From positions 123,832 to 187,831 of the forward strand of contig NZ_JAICBZ010000002.1 of assembly GCF_020179405.1 (NCBI RefSeq): DNA of 64,000 nucleotides. The letters run 5' to 3'. This DNA comes from Xinfangfangia pollutisoli (lineage in GTDB: Bacteria > Pseudomonadota > Alphaproteobacteria > Rhodobacterales > Rhodobacteraceae). Position 1 is the stretch's first letter; each line of letters starts with the position of its first letter. Shown here in pieces: positions 1-9,175 of this stretch. Position numbers and translations under genes: made by a program. The notes beneath the pieces were generated by a model. It searched no databases. It worked only from the letters and a program-made list of their open reading frames with translations, and was not told where the DNA came from.

Positions 1-957
1 ACCCATCAGCCCGAACGAGGCCAGCGCCGAGACCCGGCAGGTCTTCAGGAAGAACAGCCGCAGCGCCTCGGGGTCCTTGTGCAGCAGCGTGACGAAGGTG
101 GGGATCACCGCGCGCAAGGCCATGATCGCGATGCCGCGCACCTGATAGACCATGCGATAGGCCATCTCGTAGATCCCCAGCATGGTCGTGCCGCCGACAT
201 GGCCAAGGACGATCTTGGTCAGCGGCTCGAACATCAGATTGGCGATGGTGCCGACCTGCAGCTTCACCCCGAAGCCCAGCATCTGGCGGAACAGCCGCGG
301 CACGAACCAGCCCTGAACCGGGCCCATCCCGCGCAGGGGGGCGACGCTGTACAGCTGGATCACCGACAGGATCAGCGCGAAACCGAATTGCCCGGCCTGC
401 GCCCAGGCCAGGCCGGTCAGCCCATAGGGCCCGACCAGCGCCAGCGAGGCACCGATCTGCAGGACCATGCCGGCCATGTTGGACAAGGATTTCAGATCGG
501 CGCGATGCACACCCAGAAGGCAGGCGTCCAGAACCGCCTTCAGGTTCAGCGCCCAGAAACTGAGCAGCGCCCAGGGCAGCAGGTCGCGCGCCAGCGCCAG
601 ATCGCTGCCCTCAAGCGCGAAGGCCAGCGACCAGGACAGCGGCGCCCAGAACAACAGCGCGATGACCCCCATGATCCCCGCGACCGCGACAAAGGCGGTG
701 CGCATGTAAAGGACGGCCTGGGTCGCGTCCTCCTCGGCCAGCGACAGCGCGACAAAGCGCGCCAGCCCGCCCGCGATGCCGACATCGGCCAGCCGCCCGA
801 ATGCCGTGGTTGCCAGCACCAGCGACCAGACGCCCAGCATGGCGACGCCCAGTTCGGCCACGACATTGCGGTAGATGAAAAACAGCCCCAACCCGCCGAC
901 GATGACCTCGACGCCCGAGAACAGGGCATTGCGGCGGATGTTATGTGATCCGGTCAT
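1..957 (-). CDS. Polysaccharide flippase (Wzx/MOP superfamily), partial
   Basis: The start codon is the ATG at 957-955 on the minus strand. The reading frame is open to the window edge, so the C-terminus is missing (about 319 residues visible). The translation is very hydrophobic with repeated membrane segments of the MATE/MOP type, for example the stretches around GLGLFFIYRNVVAELG and MLGVWSLVLATTAFGRL near the N-terminus. Proteins of this type flip lipid-linked sugar repeat units across the inner membrane. It is the last gene of the leftward polysaccharide run, 13 bp after the acyltransferase gene, which supports an export role. A plain oligosaccharide-lipid transporter outside the Wzx class cannot be excluded. 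Confidence 0.8.
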   Translation of the reverse strand, partial: MTGSHNIRRNALFSGVEVIVGGLGLFFIYRNVVAELGVAMLGVWSLVLATTAFGRLADVGIAGGLARFVALSLAEEDATQAVLYMRTAFVAVAGIMGVIALLFWAPLSWSLAFALEGSDLALARDLLPWALLSFWALNLKAVLDACLLGVHRADLKSLSNMAGMVLQIGASLALVGPYGLTGLAWAQAGQFGFALILSVIQLYSVAPLRGMGPVQGWFVPRLFRQMLGFGVKLQVGTIANLMFEPLTKIVLGHVGGTTMLGIYEMAYRMVYQVRGIAIMALRAVIPTFVTLLHKDPEALRLFFLKTCRVSALASFGLMG

Positions 958-970
958 GACCTTGCCCGTC

Positions 971-2137
971 TCACGCCAGGCTTCGTTTCATCAGGCCAGA
1001 GGCAAGCCTGTTGAAGAGAATGCGACAGGGATCCTCGATCCGGTGATAGGTCACATAGGACACAGTGCAGACGATCCCGAGATACAGGGCCAGAAACGCC
1101 CAGAATCGCAGCGGATCGGTTAGGTCGAGCTTCCAGTATTCCGCACCCCACATCGTCACCGGACGATACGCGGGTACGGCCGCATTGACCGCCGCGGCCA
1201 GCGCCAGAAATATCAGCCAGTGGTTGATATAGATCGAATAGGACAGCTTCCCAAGCAACCGAAACGGCGCATGCTGCAACAGGCGCGAAACCGGCCCCCC
1301 TTCTAGCGAGAAGACCAGCACGACCAACGCAAACACAACTGGTGCAGCAAGGGCTGCGGGCCGCGGCGCGCCTTCCAATGTTACCGCCTGATTGAGAAAC
1401 AGCACCAGCGCCAGGACTGTAAACGGTTCGAACCAGGGCCTGGCCACCAGATCTCTTAGGCCCGCATGCCGGTTCAGGCGCATATAGAGGTAATAGGTGA
1501 GAATGCCGATGCCGAAGCCGTAAAGGCCTCGGGCCGCGCCCATATTCGCTGTTATGCCGATGTTTCCGTCTTTTAGAACCAGGACCACGAGAAAACCGGC
1601 CAAGGTCAGTCCCGCAGTGATCCAGACACGCTGCGCGAAGATGAAGGCAGCGCCAAACAGGATATACGAGATGAACTCCGCGCTGATACTCCAACTCGGC
1701 AGGTTCCAGCCGCCGGAATAAAGACCAAGCGAGTTCGTCAGTGCCAGAACCAGAGGAAACTTCCGCAAGTCATAGGTCGATCCCAATGCGCCGATCGTAT
1801 AGGGTGGGTTTTCTCCAGCCAGCGCGAGAAGCATGATGAACAGCGCGAAGGCGATCATAACCGCCGCATGCGCGGGCCAGATCCGGCCAAAGCGGCGGAT
1901 CATGAACGAAACATAGTTGCCCGGCCCGCTGATCCGGTTCTGGTAATTCAGAGCGATAACGAATCCACTGAGAACAAAGAAGAAGTCAACGAAGAGGAAG
2001 AATGACTCGATGGTAACGCTTTGATATCCGTTCACACTGAACCAGAAATAGTGGTGCACTGCGACCAGCATTGCACAGATCCCGCGCCAGGAATCCAGAA
2101 CAATAAAATAGGTGCCTGACGGCTTTTTCTTTTCCAT
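971..2137 (-). CDS. Acyltransferase 3 family membrane protein (OafA-like)
   Basis: 388 residues. The N-terminus carries the family signature, an Arg followed about ten residues later by a His pair (DSWRGICAMLVAVHH, R18 and H28/H29), and later FFVLSGFVIA. About ten hydrophobic segments follow to the C-terminus. Members move acetyl or other acyl groups onto sugars of surface polysaccharides at the inner membrane. It lies 3 bp downstream of a glycosyltransferase gene and 13 bp upstream of the flippase, so O-acylation of the locus polysaccharide is the natural inference. The acyl donor and acceptor cannot be read from sequence. Confidence 0.85.
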   Translation of the reverse strand: MEKKKPSGTYFIVLDSWRGICAMLVAVHHYFWFSVNGYQSVTIESFFLFVDFFFVLSGFVIALNYQNRISGPGNYVSFMIRRFGRIWPAHAAVMIAFALFIMLLALAGENPPYTIGALGSTYDLRKFPLVLALTNSLGLYSGGWNLPSWSISAEFISYILFGAAFIFAQRVWITAGLTLAGFLVVLVLKDGNIGITANMGAARGLYGFGIGILTYYLYMRLNRHAGLRDLVARPWFEPFTVLALVLFLNQAVTLEGAPRPAALAAPVVFALVVLVFSLEGGPVSRLLQHAPFRLLGKLSYSIYINHWLIFLALAAAVNAAVPAYRPVTMWGAEYWKLDLTDPLRFWAFLALYLGIVCTVSYVTYHRIEDPCRILFNRLASGLMKRSLA

Positions 2138-2140
2138 TAT

Positions 2141-3031
2141 TCATCCATTCCCGACGGCGCGATCCACCCGCCGTAGCGCGCGGAACACGCCTTCGAACAC
2201 CGGGTATTTCCATTTCAGCAGCAACAGCATCTGATGCAGGTTCAGCCGCAGCACCTTGCCGCGCGCGGCCTTCCAGGCCGGGGCCGGCAGGCTGCGCTTC
2301 AATTCGCGCGTCAAGGGCGCCAGCGGCAGGAAATAGGACAGCCGCCCGATCAGCCCCTTCTCGCGCACGAAATGCCGGCTGTAGCGTTCGAAATACTTGC
2401 CGGGCGGATTGGCCGAGCGGACCAGCTCCATCGCGTCGGCCTCGATATGGTCGCCCTGCAACATGGTCAGCGCGACGACAAGCCAGTCATAGCCGAACAC
2501 GTTCACATCGGCCGGATAGGCGCGCTTCAGCCCCGCCGTGCGATAGACGCTGAACAGCCGCGCGCTGTCGCGGGGGTTGGACAGATAGGTCCGCACCCGG
2601 GCCTCGGGCGTGCCGGTGATGGTGAACGTGCCGCGGGCGGCATATTCGCTGCCATCCGGCGCCCGGAACTGCACCCGCGTGCAAGAGGCGACGGCGCCGG
2701 GATGGCGGTCCAGCTCGGCAATGCACAATTCGGCGAAGCGCGGGCCCCAGAAATCGTCATCGGTAGCCCACATGAACAATTCGGTCTCGGCCGCCATCAG
2801 CACGCCGCGGAAATTCGCGCTTTGCGGCACGGTTTCGGCATGGCGCACATGGCGCACCCGCGGATCGCGGGCGGCATAGTCGGCGCAGATCGCGCTGGTG
2901 CCATCGGTCGAGGCATTGTCGAAGATCAACAGTTCCAGATCCGTGAAGCTTTGCGCAAGCAGGCTGTCGATGCTGCGCCGGATATGCGAGGCGCCATTAT
3001 AGGTGATCAGGCCGATGGTCAGTCGCGGCAT
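2141..3031 (-). CDS. Family 2 glycosyltransferase
   Basis: 296 residues. The N-terminal GT-A fold is clear: RLTIGLITYNGASHIRRSID, then FDNASTDGTS for nucleotide binding, then ATDDD near residue 90 as the metal-binding acidic motif. No membrane segments are obvious, so it is probably a cytoplasmic or peripheral enzyme that adds one sugar to the lipid-linked repeat unit. It lies 3 bp after the sugar reductase gene and 3 bp before the acyltransferase. Sugar specificity is unknown. Confidence 0.87.
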   Translation of the reverse strand: MPRLTIGLITYNGASHIRRSIDSLLAQSFTDLELLIFDNASTDGTSAICADYAARDPRVRHVRHAETVPQSANFRGVLMAAETELFMWATDDDFWGPRFAELCIAELDRHPGAVASCTRVQFRAPDGSEYAARGTFTITGTPEARVRTYLSNPRDSARLFSVYRTAGLKRAYPADVNVFGYDWLVVALTMLQGDHIEADAMELVRSANPPGKYFERYSRHFVREKGLIGRLSYFLPLAPLTRELKRSLPAPAWKAARGKVLRLNLHQMLLLLKWKYPVFEGVFRALRRVDRAVGNG

Positions 3032-3034
3032 GGC

Positions 3035-3925
3035 TCAGCCCCCTATGGCCAGGCGCATCAGCCGCGCCAGCGTGTCTTCGGCGGATTGCCGGCCCCGGGC
3101 CAGCGGCGAGAGGCTTTGGTAGTCGTAATCCGACCCCGGCGTCGGGCCGGTCGGGGTGACGCGCGTGATCTCGCAGGGCTGGCCGGTGATCTCGGCCGAC
3201 AGGCGGGCGCAGATCTGGGCAAAGTCATGCACGGTGCAGGCCAGCGCGCCCAAGGGGTTGATCGCGCTCCAGCCCGTGGCTGGGGCGGAAAGCCAGGCGG
3301 TGCAGGTCTCGGCAATATCGCCGGTGCCAACGAAGTTCCGCATCTGCTCGCCGGTCGAGCGGATGACGATCCGATGATCCACCGCCGCATCGCGCGGGAA
3401 GGAAAACGGGATCAGCGACCAGCGCCGGAACTGCGCCGGATCGGCCAGATCGCCGAAAACCGCGCAGGGCCGCAGCGCCAGCCCGGCCACTTCGGCGCCG
3501 GTCTGGCGGCGGAAGACCTGTTCGGTCGCGTAATGCGCAATCGCGTAATTCGAGACCGGGTTGATCGGGCTGTCCTCGTCGATCCGGCCCAGCATCGGCC
3601 CGTAGACATGGGCAGAGGACAGGTAGACCAGCCGCTTCGCCCCGGCCGCCACCGCCTTCTGCACCAGCGCATCGGCCCCGAACATCGCCATCTGCATCGC
3701 GCGTTCCGGTGCGTCGCGGAAATCTTCGTCCACCACCCCGGCGCAATGCACCAGCGCGTCGATCGGAGGCATGTCCAGCGCGGCGATCGCCTGCGGATCG
3801 GCAAGGTCAGCCACCAGATCGGCCCCTGCCCTGCGGCCCAGCCGCAGCACCTGATGCTCGGCCCCCAGCCGCGCCGCCATGGCCTGGCCGATCAATCCCG
3901 TCGCCCCGGTCAGAAGAACCCGCAT
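3035..3925 (-). CDS. NAD-dependent epimerase/dehydratase family protein, probable CDP-4-keto-sugar reductase
   Basis: 296-residue extended short-chain dehydrogenase. The Rossmann motif is TGATGLIG at residues 6-13. The active-site tyrosine region reads SNYAIAHYATE, so the position normally held by Lys in YxxxK is His. It lies 3 bp downstream of the RmlC-type epimerase gene, after the CDP-glucose dehydratase. By analogy with RmlC/RmlD it probably reduces the C4 keto group of the epimerised CDP-6-deoxy sugar, but a C4 epimerase or a reductase of another intermediate is possible. Confidence 0.8.
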   Translation of the reverse strand: MRVLLTGATGLIGQAMAARLGAEHQVLRLGRRAGADLVADLADPQAIAALDMPPIDALVHCAGVVDEDFRDAPERAMQMAMFGADALVQKAVAAGAKRLVYLSSAHVYGPMLGRIDEDSPINPVSNYAIAHYATEQVFRRQTGAEVAGLALRPCAVFGDLADPAQFRRWSLIPFSFPRDAAVDHRIVIRSTGEQMRNFVGTGDIAETCTAWLSAPATGWSAINPLGALACTVHDFAQICARLSAEITGQPCEITRVTPTGPTPGSDYDYQSLSPLARGRQSAEDTLARLMRLAIGG

Positions 3926-3928
3926 CGC

Positions 3929-4480
3929 TCAGCCCTCGCCCAGATGCCAGGCGCGGTCGAAATCGGGCGCGGCGGCATCCTTGTCGGAAATCAGCGCCGG
4001 TTCATGCGGGAAGGTGATGCCGAAGGCCGGATCGTTCCAGCGGACCGAGCGTTCCTGCTGCGGATCATAGAAGGCCGAGACAAAATACATCATCTCGACA
4101 TCCTCGGTCAGCGACATGAAGCCATGCGCGCAGCCGCGCGGCACATACATCATCCGGCGGTTTTCGGCGGAAAGCTCGGCCGCGGTCCATTTGCCGAAAC
4201 TGGGCGAGTCGGGGCGAAGATCAAGCACCACATCATACAGCGCGCCGCGGATGCATTTGATCACCTTCACCTCGGCCGCCGCGCCCAGCTGATAATGCAT
4301 GCCGCGCAGCGTGTGCTTGATCTTGCTGAACGAGGTATTGAACTGGACGAAATCGGTCTGCAGCCCCAGTGCGCCGAATTCGTTCACGCAGAAGACGCGC
4401 GAGAAGAAGCCCCGGTCGTCGCCGCGCGGCTCTAGGTCGATCAAATAGACGCCGGACAGCTCGGTTTCGGTGAATTTCAT
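3929..4480 (-). CDS. dTDP-4-dehydrorhamnose 3,5-epimerase-like protein (RmlC family)
   Basis: 183 residues, the usual length for RmlC-type cupins. Family markers are EPRGDDRGFFSRVF, the catalytic His region LRGMHYQ, and VPRGCAHGFMSL. RmlC epimerises C3 and/or C5 of 4-keto-6-deoxy sugars. Here its neighbours make CDP-4-keto-6-deoxyglucose, not the dTDP sugar, and no rmlA or rmlB gene is in the window. A CDP-linked substrate is therefore the better guess. The start ATG has AAAGGGAAGAG just upstream. Confidence 0.85.
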   Translation of the reverse strand: MKFTETELSGVYLIDLEPRGDDRGFFSRVFCVNEFGALGLQTDFVQFNTSFSKIKHTLRGMHYQLGAAAEVKVIKCIRGALYDVVLDLRPDSPSFGKWTAAELSAENRRMMYVPRGCAHGFMSLTEDVEMMYFVSAFYDPQQERSVRWNDPAFGITFPHEPALISDKDAAAPDFDRAWHLGEG

Positions 4481-4495
4481 CGCTCTTCCCTTTCC

Positions 4496-5560
4496 TCAGG
4501 CCGCCGGCAGGTCTTCGTAACGCGCGATCTGCGCCTCGGTCAGGGCGCGGGCATCGCCGCCCTTGTGCATGGCCAGATACCATTCCGCCGACCATTCGAT
4601 CGCCTTGCGCCCGGTCAGGCGCGGGCGCCAGCCGATGCTGCGCCCAGCCAGCGAGGCGTCCAGCGTCAGAAGCTTCATCTCGACCGGCTGCGCGCCCTGT
4701 CCCAGTTTCCAGGGCCGCGCCACGCCCATGGCAGCGCCCAGCGTCTCGGTCACCTGCTGCACCGTCATCGGTGCATCGGCGGGCGGGGCAAAGTTCAGCG
4801 CGCGCGGCAGATCGGCCCGGCCCGAGGCCAGCGCCTCGGCATAGTCCAGATAGCCGCTGACCGGATCCAGCACATGCTGCCAGGGCCGCACGCTGGCCGG
4901 GTTGCGCAGCGTGACCGCCTCGCCCTTGACCATGGCGCGCCAGATATCGGGCACCAGCCGGTCTTCCGACCAGTCGCCGCCGCCCACGACATTGCCGGCG
5001 CGCGCGCTGGCCAGGGCCACGCCCATCTCGTCGAAATAGCTTTGCCGGTAGCACGAGACCACCTCTTCGCAGGCGGCTTTCGAGCTGGAATAGGGATCAT
5101 GCCCGCCCAGCGGGTCGTCCTCGCGGAAGGCATGGCCGGAATCGTCGTTGCGATAGACCTTGTCGGTGGTGATCACCAGAACGGCGCGCAGGTTCGGCGC
5201 CTTGCGCAGGGCTTCCAGCACGTTCAGCGTGCCCATGACATTGGTGTCATAGGTCGCGGCCGGCTCGCGATAGGACCGTCGCACCAGAGGCTGCGCCGCC
5301 ATGTGGATGGCGATGGTCGGGTCGCAATCGGCAACCGCCTGCGCCAGCGGCGCGGGCGTGCGGATATCGCCGATGACCGAGGTCAGGCCCTCGATCGGGC
5401 CCAGCCGGTCGAACAGCGCCGGATCGGTTTCGGGCGCCAGCGCATAGCCGGTCGTGACCGCCCCCATCCGCGCCAGCCACAACGCCGCCCAGCTGCCCTT
5501 GAAGCCGGTATGGCCGGTCAGAAACACCCGCTGCCCGGCCCAGAAATCCTTGTTCGGCAT
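4496..5560 (-). CDS. rfbG: CDP-glucose 4,6-dehydratase
   Basis: 354 residues, full length. It has the RfbG-type N-terminus RVFLTGHTGFKGSW, the conserved IHMAAQPLVRRSY, the TTDKVY stretch and the catalytic Tyr/Lys as YSSSKAACEE. It converts CDP-glucose to CDP-4-keto-6-deoxyglucose in the cytoplasm with NAD as cofactor. The gene directly upstream encodes the cytidylyltransferase that makes its substrate, with 3 bp between the two genes. Confidence 0.93.
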   Translation of the reverse strand: MPNKDFWAGQRVFLTGHTGFKGSWAALWLARMGAVTTGYALAPETDPALFDRLGPIEGLTSVIGDIRTPAPLAQAVADCDPTIAIHMAAQPLVRRSYREPAATYDTNVMGTLNVLEALRKAPNLRAVLVITTDKVYRNDDSGHAFREDDPLGGHDPYSSSKAACEEVVSCYRQSYFDEMGVALASARAGNVVGGGDWSEDRLVPDIWRAMVKGEAVTLRNPASVRPWQHVLDPVSGYLDYAEALASGRADLPRALNFAPPADAPMTVQQVTETLGAAMGVARPWKLGQGAQPVEMKLLTLDASLAGRSIGWRPRLTGRKAIEWSAEWYLAMHKGGDARALTEAQIARYEDLPAA

Positions 5561-5563
5561 CGC

Positions 5564-6340
5564 TCAGCTCCAGACTTTCCAGGGCGCCTTGCCGGCAGAC
5601 CAAAGCCCTTCGAGATAGATCTTGTCGCGCAGCGTATCCATCGGCTGCCAGAAGCCGTCATGATCGAAGGCCGCCAGCTGGCCATCGCGCGCCAGCCCTT
5701 CCAGCGGCTCGCGTTCCCAGATCGTGCTGTCATCGGCGATCCGCTCGATCACCCGCGGATGCAGGACGAAGAAGCCGCCATTGACCTGCGCGCCGTCGCC
5801 CGCGGGCTTTTCCTCGAAACTGGTCACCCGGCCGTCTTCGATCATCGTGGCGCCGAACCGGCCCGAGGGACGCACCGCGGTCAGCGTCGCATCCAGCCCA
5901 TGCGCCTTGTGGAAGGCCAGAAGGCCCGGAATGTCGATATCGGCCACGCCGTCGCCATAGGTCATGCAGAACGGCTCGTCCGGGTTCAGATAGTCGCGCA
6001 CCCGCTTCAGCCGGCCGCCGGTCAGCGTCTCGGCGCCGGTGTCGATCAACTGCACCTTCCACGGCGGCAGATCGTTCTGGCCCAGGAATTCCAGCGAGCG
6101 GTTGCGGATATCGACCGAAACCGAGGAATTGTGCATGGCGTAATTCGCGAAATACTCTTTCACGTAATAGCCCTTGTAGCCCAGGCAGATGATGAACTCG
6201 GTGATGCCATGGGCCGAATAGATGTTCATGATATGCCACAGGATCGGATGCCCACCGATCTCGACCATGGGTTTGGGGCGCACCGACGTTTCTTCCGCCA
6301 GTCGCGTGCCAAGCCCGCCTGCAAGGATTACCGCCTTCAT
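5564..6340 (-). CDS. rfbF: Glucose-1-phosphate cytidylyltransferase
   Basis: 258 residues from the chosen ATG at 6340, which has GGAG 7-8 bases upstream. A TTG four codons earlier would overlap that ribosome site and is less likely. The nucleotidyltransferase signature is MKAVILAGGLGTRLAEET, followed by KPMVEIGGHPILWHIM and TYGDGVADID, all typical of RfbF. It joins CTP and glucose-1-phosphate to give CDP-glucose, the first committed step to CDP-deoxy sugars, and is followed at once by rfbG. Confidence 0.93.
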   Translation of the reverse strand: MKAVILAGGLGTRLAEETSVRPKPMVEIGGHPILWHIMNIYSAHGITEFIICLGYKGYYVKEYFANYAMHNSSVSVDIRNRSLEFLGQNDLPPWKVQLIDTGAETLTGGRLKRVRDYLNPDEPFCMTYGDGVADIDIPGLLAFHKAHGLDATLTAVRPSGRFGATMIEDGRVTSFEEKPAGDGAQVNGGFFVLHPRVIERIADDSTIWEREPLEGLARDGQLAAFDHDGFWQPMDTLRDKIYLEGLWSAGKAPWKVWS

Positions 6341-6410
6341 CTCTGTCTCCAAAATGCGTCTGTGGATGCGGGCGCGGCGGTCAGGACCGCGGCGCCGGAT
6401 CGGATGGGGT

Positions 6411-7535
6411 TCAACGGGATTTCGCCGGGTTCCAGACCGCGAAGGTCTGGCCCCGCATGGCGCGGAAGACGCCGATCTGGGTGGCGATCAGCGCGATCAC
6501 GATTTCCATGATCGAGGCGAGCGGGCCCTTGGTCATGCGCAGCCCCGCAAGCACCGCCGCCGCGATCGCCGCCGCGGCGGCCAGGCCCAGCGGCCACGAG
6601 ATCGCCAGCATGGCCAGCACGAAGGACAGCGCGCCGATCACCAGGAAGCCGCCGCCGAACCAGCGCAGGATCTTGCGCGAGGCGTATTTGAACTTGTCCA
6701 GCCCGCCCATGCGCGCCAGTTTCGGTGCCAGGAAGCTGTGGGTGTGAAACGCGCGCGCCGCGATGCGGATCTTGCGGGCGATCTCGTCCTTGCGGCTGGC
6801 CACTAGGCCTTCATAGGCGACCACATCCTCGACCTTGATCAGCCGCTTGCCGGCAAAGACCACCGCCATGGACACGGTGAAATCGTCCAGCACCGTGTCG
6901 GGGAATTCCGGGTACAGCGCCCGGCGGATCGAGAAAATCGACCCATCCGCGCCCATGACATTGCCGGTGCGCGATTCTTCGGCTTTCAGATGTTCTTCCA
7001 TCCGCCAGTAGCGCGAGCCGACCGAGGCGGTGGCCGATGTGTCCGAGCCCAGGTAATGCAGCGCGCCGCAGACGCCGCCCACCTGCGGATCGGCATACCA
7101 GGCCGCCAGCGCCTCCAGCGCGTCTTCGCGCAGGGTCACATTGGCATCGGTGAAGACCATGATCTCGCCGGTCGCGCGCGCGGCCAGAAGTTTCATCCCA
7201 TGCGCCTTGCCGTTGCGCCCGCCGCCGCGCACCACGCTAAGCAGATCGGGGCGCGCCGACAGAAGCTGATAGGTCGCGTCGCTGGAGCCGTCGTCAAAGG
7301 CCAGCACTTCCAGATCCGGGTGCCGCGCCTTCAGCCGGGCGATGTTTTCCAGCTTGGCCGGCATATGCGCGGCCTCGTTATAGGCGCAGAAGACCAGCGT
7401 CATCCGCCGGGGCTGACCATCCTGCCGTGCAATCGGTTTCGTTGGCAGCCGCTGAAGGATCTTTCCATAGATAACATAAGGATAGACAACGGCGAGAACA
7501 CAAAGAACTGTCACGAACAGGAACAAAGTCGGCAT
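6411..7535 (-). CDS. Membrane-anchored family 2 glycosyltransferase
   Basis: 374 residues. An N-terminal membrane helix (residues about 3-22) precedes a GT-A domain with CAYNEA, FDDGSSD, TDAN and GADGS motifs. Two or three C-terminal helices follow (residues about 290-355). This layout is that of processive-type or lipid-linked glycosyltransferases working at the cytoplasmic face of the inner membrane. It lies between ugd and rfbF in the same direction. The acceptor sugar is unknown. Confidence 0.85.
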   Translation of the reverse strand: MPTLFLFVTVLCVLAVVYPYVIYGKILQRLPTKPIARQDGQPRRMTLVFCAYNEAAHMPAKLENIARLKARHPDLEVLAFDDGSSDATYQLLSARPDLLSVVRGGGRNGKAHGMKLLAARATGEIMVFTDANVTLREDALEALAAWYADPQVGGVCGALHYLGSDTSATASVGSRYWRMEEHLKAEESRTGNVMGADGSIFSIRRALYPEFPDTVLDDFTVSMAVVFAGKRLIKVEDVVAYEGLVASRKDEIARKIRIAARAFHTHSFLAPKLARMGGLDKFKYASRKILRWFGGGFLVIGALSFVLAMLAISWPLGLAAAAAIAAAVLAGLRMTKGPLASIMEIVIALIATQIGVFRAMRGQTFAVWNPAKSR

Positions 7536-7719
7536 TGGACTTGCCTTTCGAGCGTATTTCCGGATCAGCTATCCGCTGGCTTGCCTCGTTTTGATGACAC
7601 AGGAACACATTTACGGGTCACACAGACCCCTGCCCCGGAAGCCAAGGCTTCACACCGCGCAAATCCGCGCGGATCGGGCAGGATGAGGAGGCCGGGCAAA
7701 TGGGCCGGCGCCCTCTGGA

Positions 7720-8886
7720 TTAATCCGCGCCGAACAGGTCGCGGGTAAAGACTTTGTCCGCCACCCCGTCCAGTTCCGGCGCGCGCCGGTTGGCCAGGAT
7801 CAGCTCGGATGTGGCAAGGAAACGGTCCAGATCGCGCTCGACCCGGCTGCCATAGAAACTGTCTTCCTTCAAAGCCGGTTCGAAGACGATGACCTCGATC
7901 CCCTTGGCCTTGATCCGCTTCATGATGCCCTGGATCGAGCTTTGGCGGAAATTGTCCGAGCCCGCCTTCATCACCAGCCGGTAGACACCGACGACGCGCG
8001 GGCGGCGTTCGATGATCTGATCGGCCAGAAAATCCTTGCGGGTGCGGTTGGCATCGACGATTGCCGCGATCAGGTTCTGCGGAACCTGGGCGTAATTGGC
8101 CAGAAGCTGCTTGGTATCCTTGGGCAGGCAATAGCCGCCATAGCCGAAGGAGGGGTTGTTGTAATGGCTGCCGATCCGCGGATCGAGCCCGACGCCTTCG
8201 ATGATCTGCCGGCTGTCCATGCCGCGCGACAGGGCGTAGCTGTCCAACTCGTTGAAGAAGGCCACGCGCATCGCCAGATAGGTATTGGCAAACAGCTTGA
8301 TCGCCTCGGCCTCGTCCGGGTCGGTGAACAGGACCGGCACATCCTTTTCGACCGCGCCCTCGACCAGCAGATCGGCAAAGCGCCGCGCCCGGTCGGATCT
8401 TTCGCCGACAATGATCCGGCTTGGATGAAGATTGTCGTACAGCGCCTTGCCTTCGCGCAGGAATTCCGGGCTGAAGATCACCTGGTCACTGCCCAGATCC
8501 TGGCGCAGCCTTTCGACATAGCCGACCGGGATCGTCGATTTGATCACCGCGGTCGCCTGCGGGTTCTGCGCCACGACCTGGCGGACCACCGCCTCGACCG
8601 TGGAGGTGTCGAAGTAATTCGTCGCCGGATCGTAATTCGTGGGCGTGGCCACGATCACGAATTCCGCCCCTTCGATCGCCGCGGCCGCATCGGTCGTCGC
8701 GGTCAGGTCAAGCCCGCCCGCCGCCAGCGCCGCCTCGATCTCGGGATCCTGGATCGGGCTTTTGCCCGCCATGACCTGCGCCACCCGGTCGGTCGAAACA
8801 TCGACCGCGGTCACGCTGTGCTTGCGTGCCAGCAGCACCGCCATCGACAGGCCCACATAGCCCAGGCCAAAGATCGCAACTTTCAT
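7720..8886 (-). CDS. ugd: UDP-glucose 6-dehydrogenase
   Basis: 388 residues, the length of the Escherichia coli enzyme. The NAD-binding motif is [10 protein letters not shown] at residues 5-14. The conserved SPEFLREG and the catalytic cysteine in [14 protein letters not shown] (C253) are present. It oxidises UDP-glucose to UDP-glucuronate in two steps, supplying an acidic sugar for the surface polysaccharide. The family also includes UDP-ManNAc dehydrogenases, but the short Ugd-type length and motifs favour UDP-glucose. Confidence 0.9.
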   Translation of the reverse strand: MKVAIFGLGYVGLSMAVLLARKHSVTAVDVSTDRVAQVMAGKSPIQDPEIEAALAAGGLDLTATTDAAAAIEGAEFVIVATPTNYDPATNYFDTSTVEAVVRQVVAQNPQATAVIKSTIPVGYVERLRQDLGSDQVIFSPEFLREGKALYDNLHPSRIIVGERSDRARRFADLLVEGAVEKDVPVLFTDPDEAEAIKLFANTYLAMRVAFFNELDSYALSRGMDSRQIIEGVGLDPRIGSHYNNPSFGYGGYCLPKDTKQLLANYAQVPQNLIAAIVDANRTRKDFLADQIIERRPRVVGVYRLVMKAGSDNFRQSSIQGIMKRIKAKGIEVIVFEPALKEDSFYGSRVERDLDRFLATSELILANRRAPELDGVADKVFTRDLFGAD

Positions 8887-9175
8887 CTTGCGCCCCTCTG
8901 GCTGCAGGCAAGGCCCTGATTGCGCCTTTGACCGGCGAAATTCATTTCAATCACTTCGACCATCATCTCTTCCGGCGTCTTGGACCACGTTTGACACAGG
9001 CTCGCAATTGCAAATGCTGCACCACAGCAACATTCCCGGTTGCAATTCGGCTTCGTCTGTTTGCTAGGCATCCCCGCATTCCGCTGATCAAGCGCCGGAC
9101 GGACCCTGTCTTGTCCGGCACATCCCGCGTGCCGCACCGATCCCGCCCGGCGAAAGCCCTGTCGCGGACCTGGGG

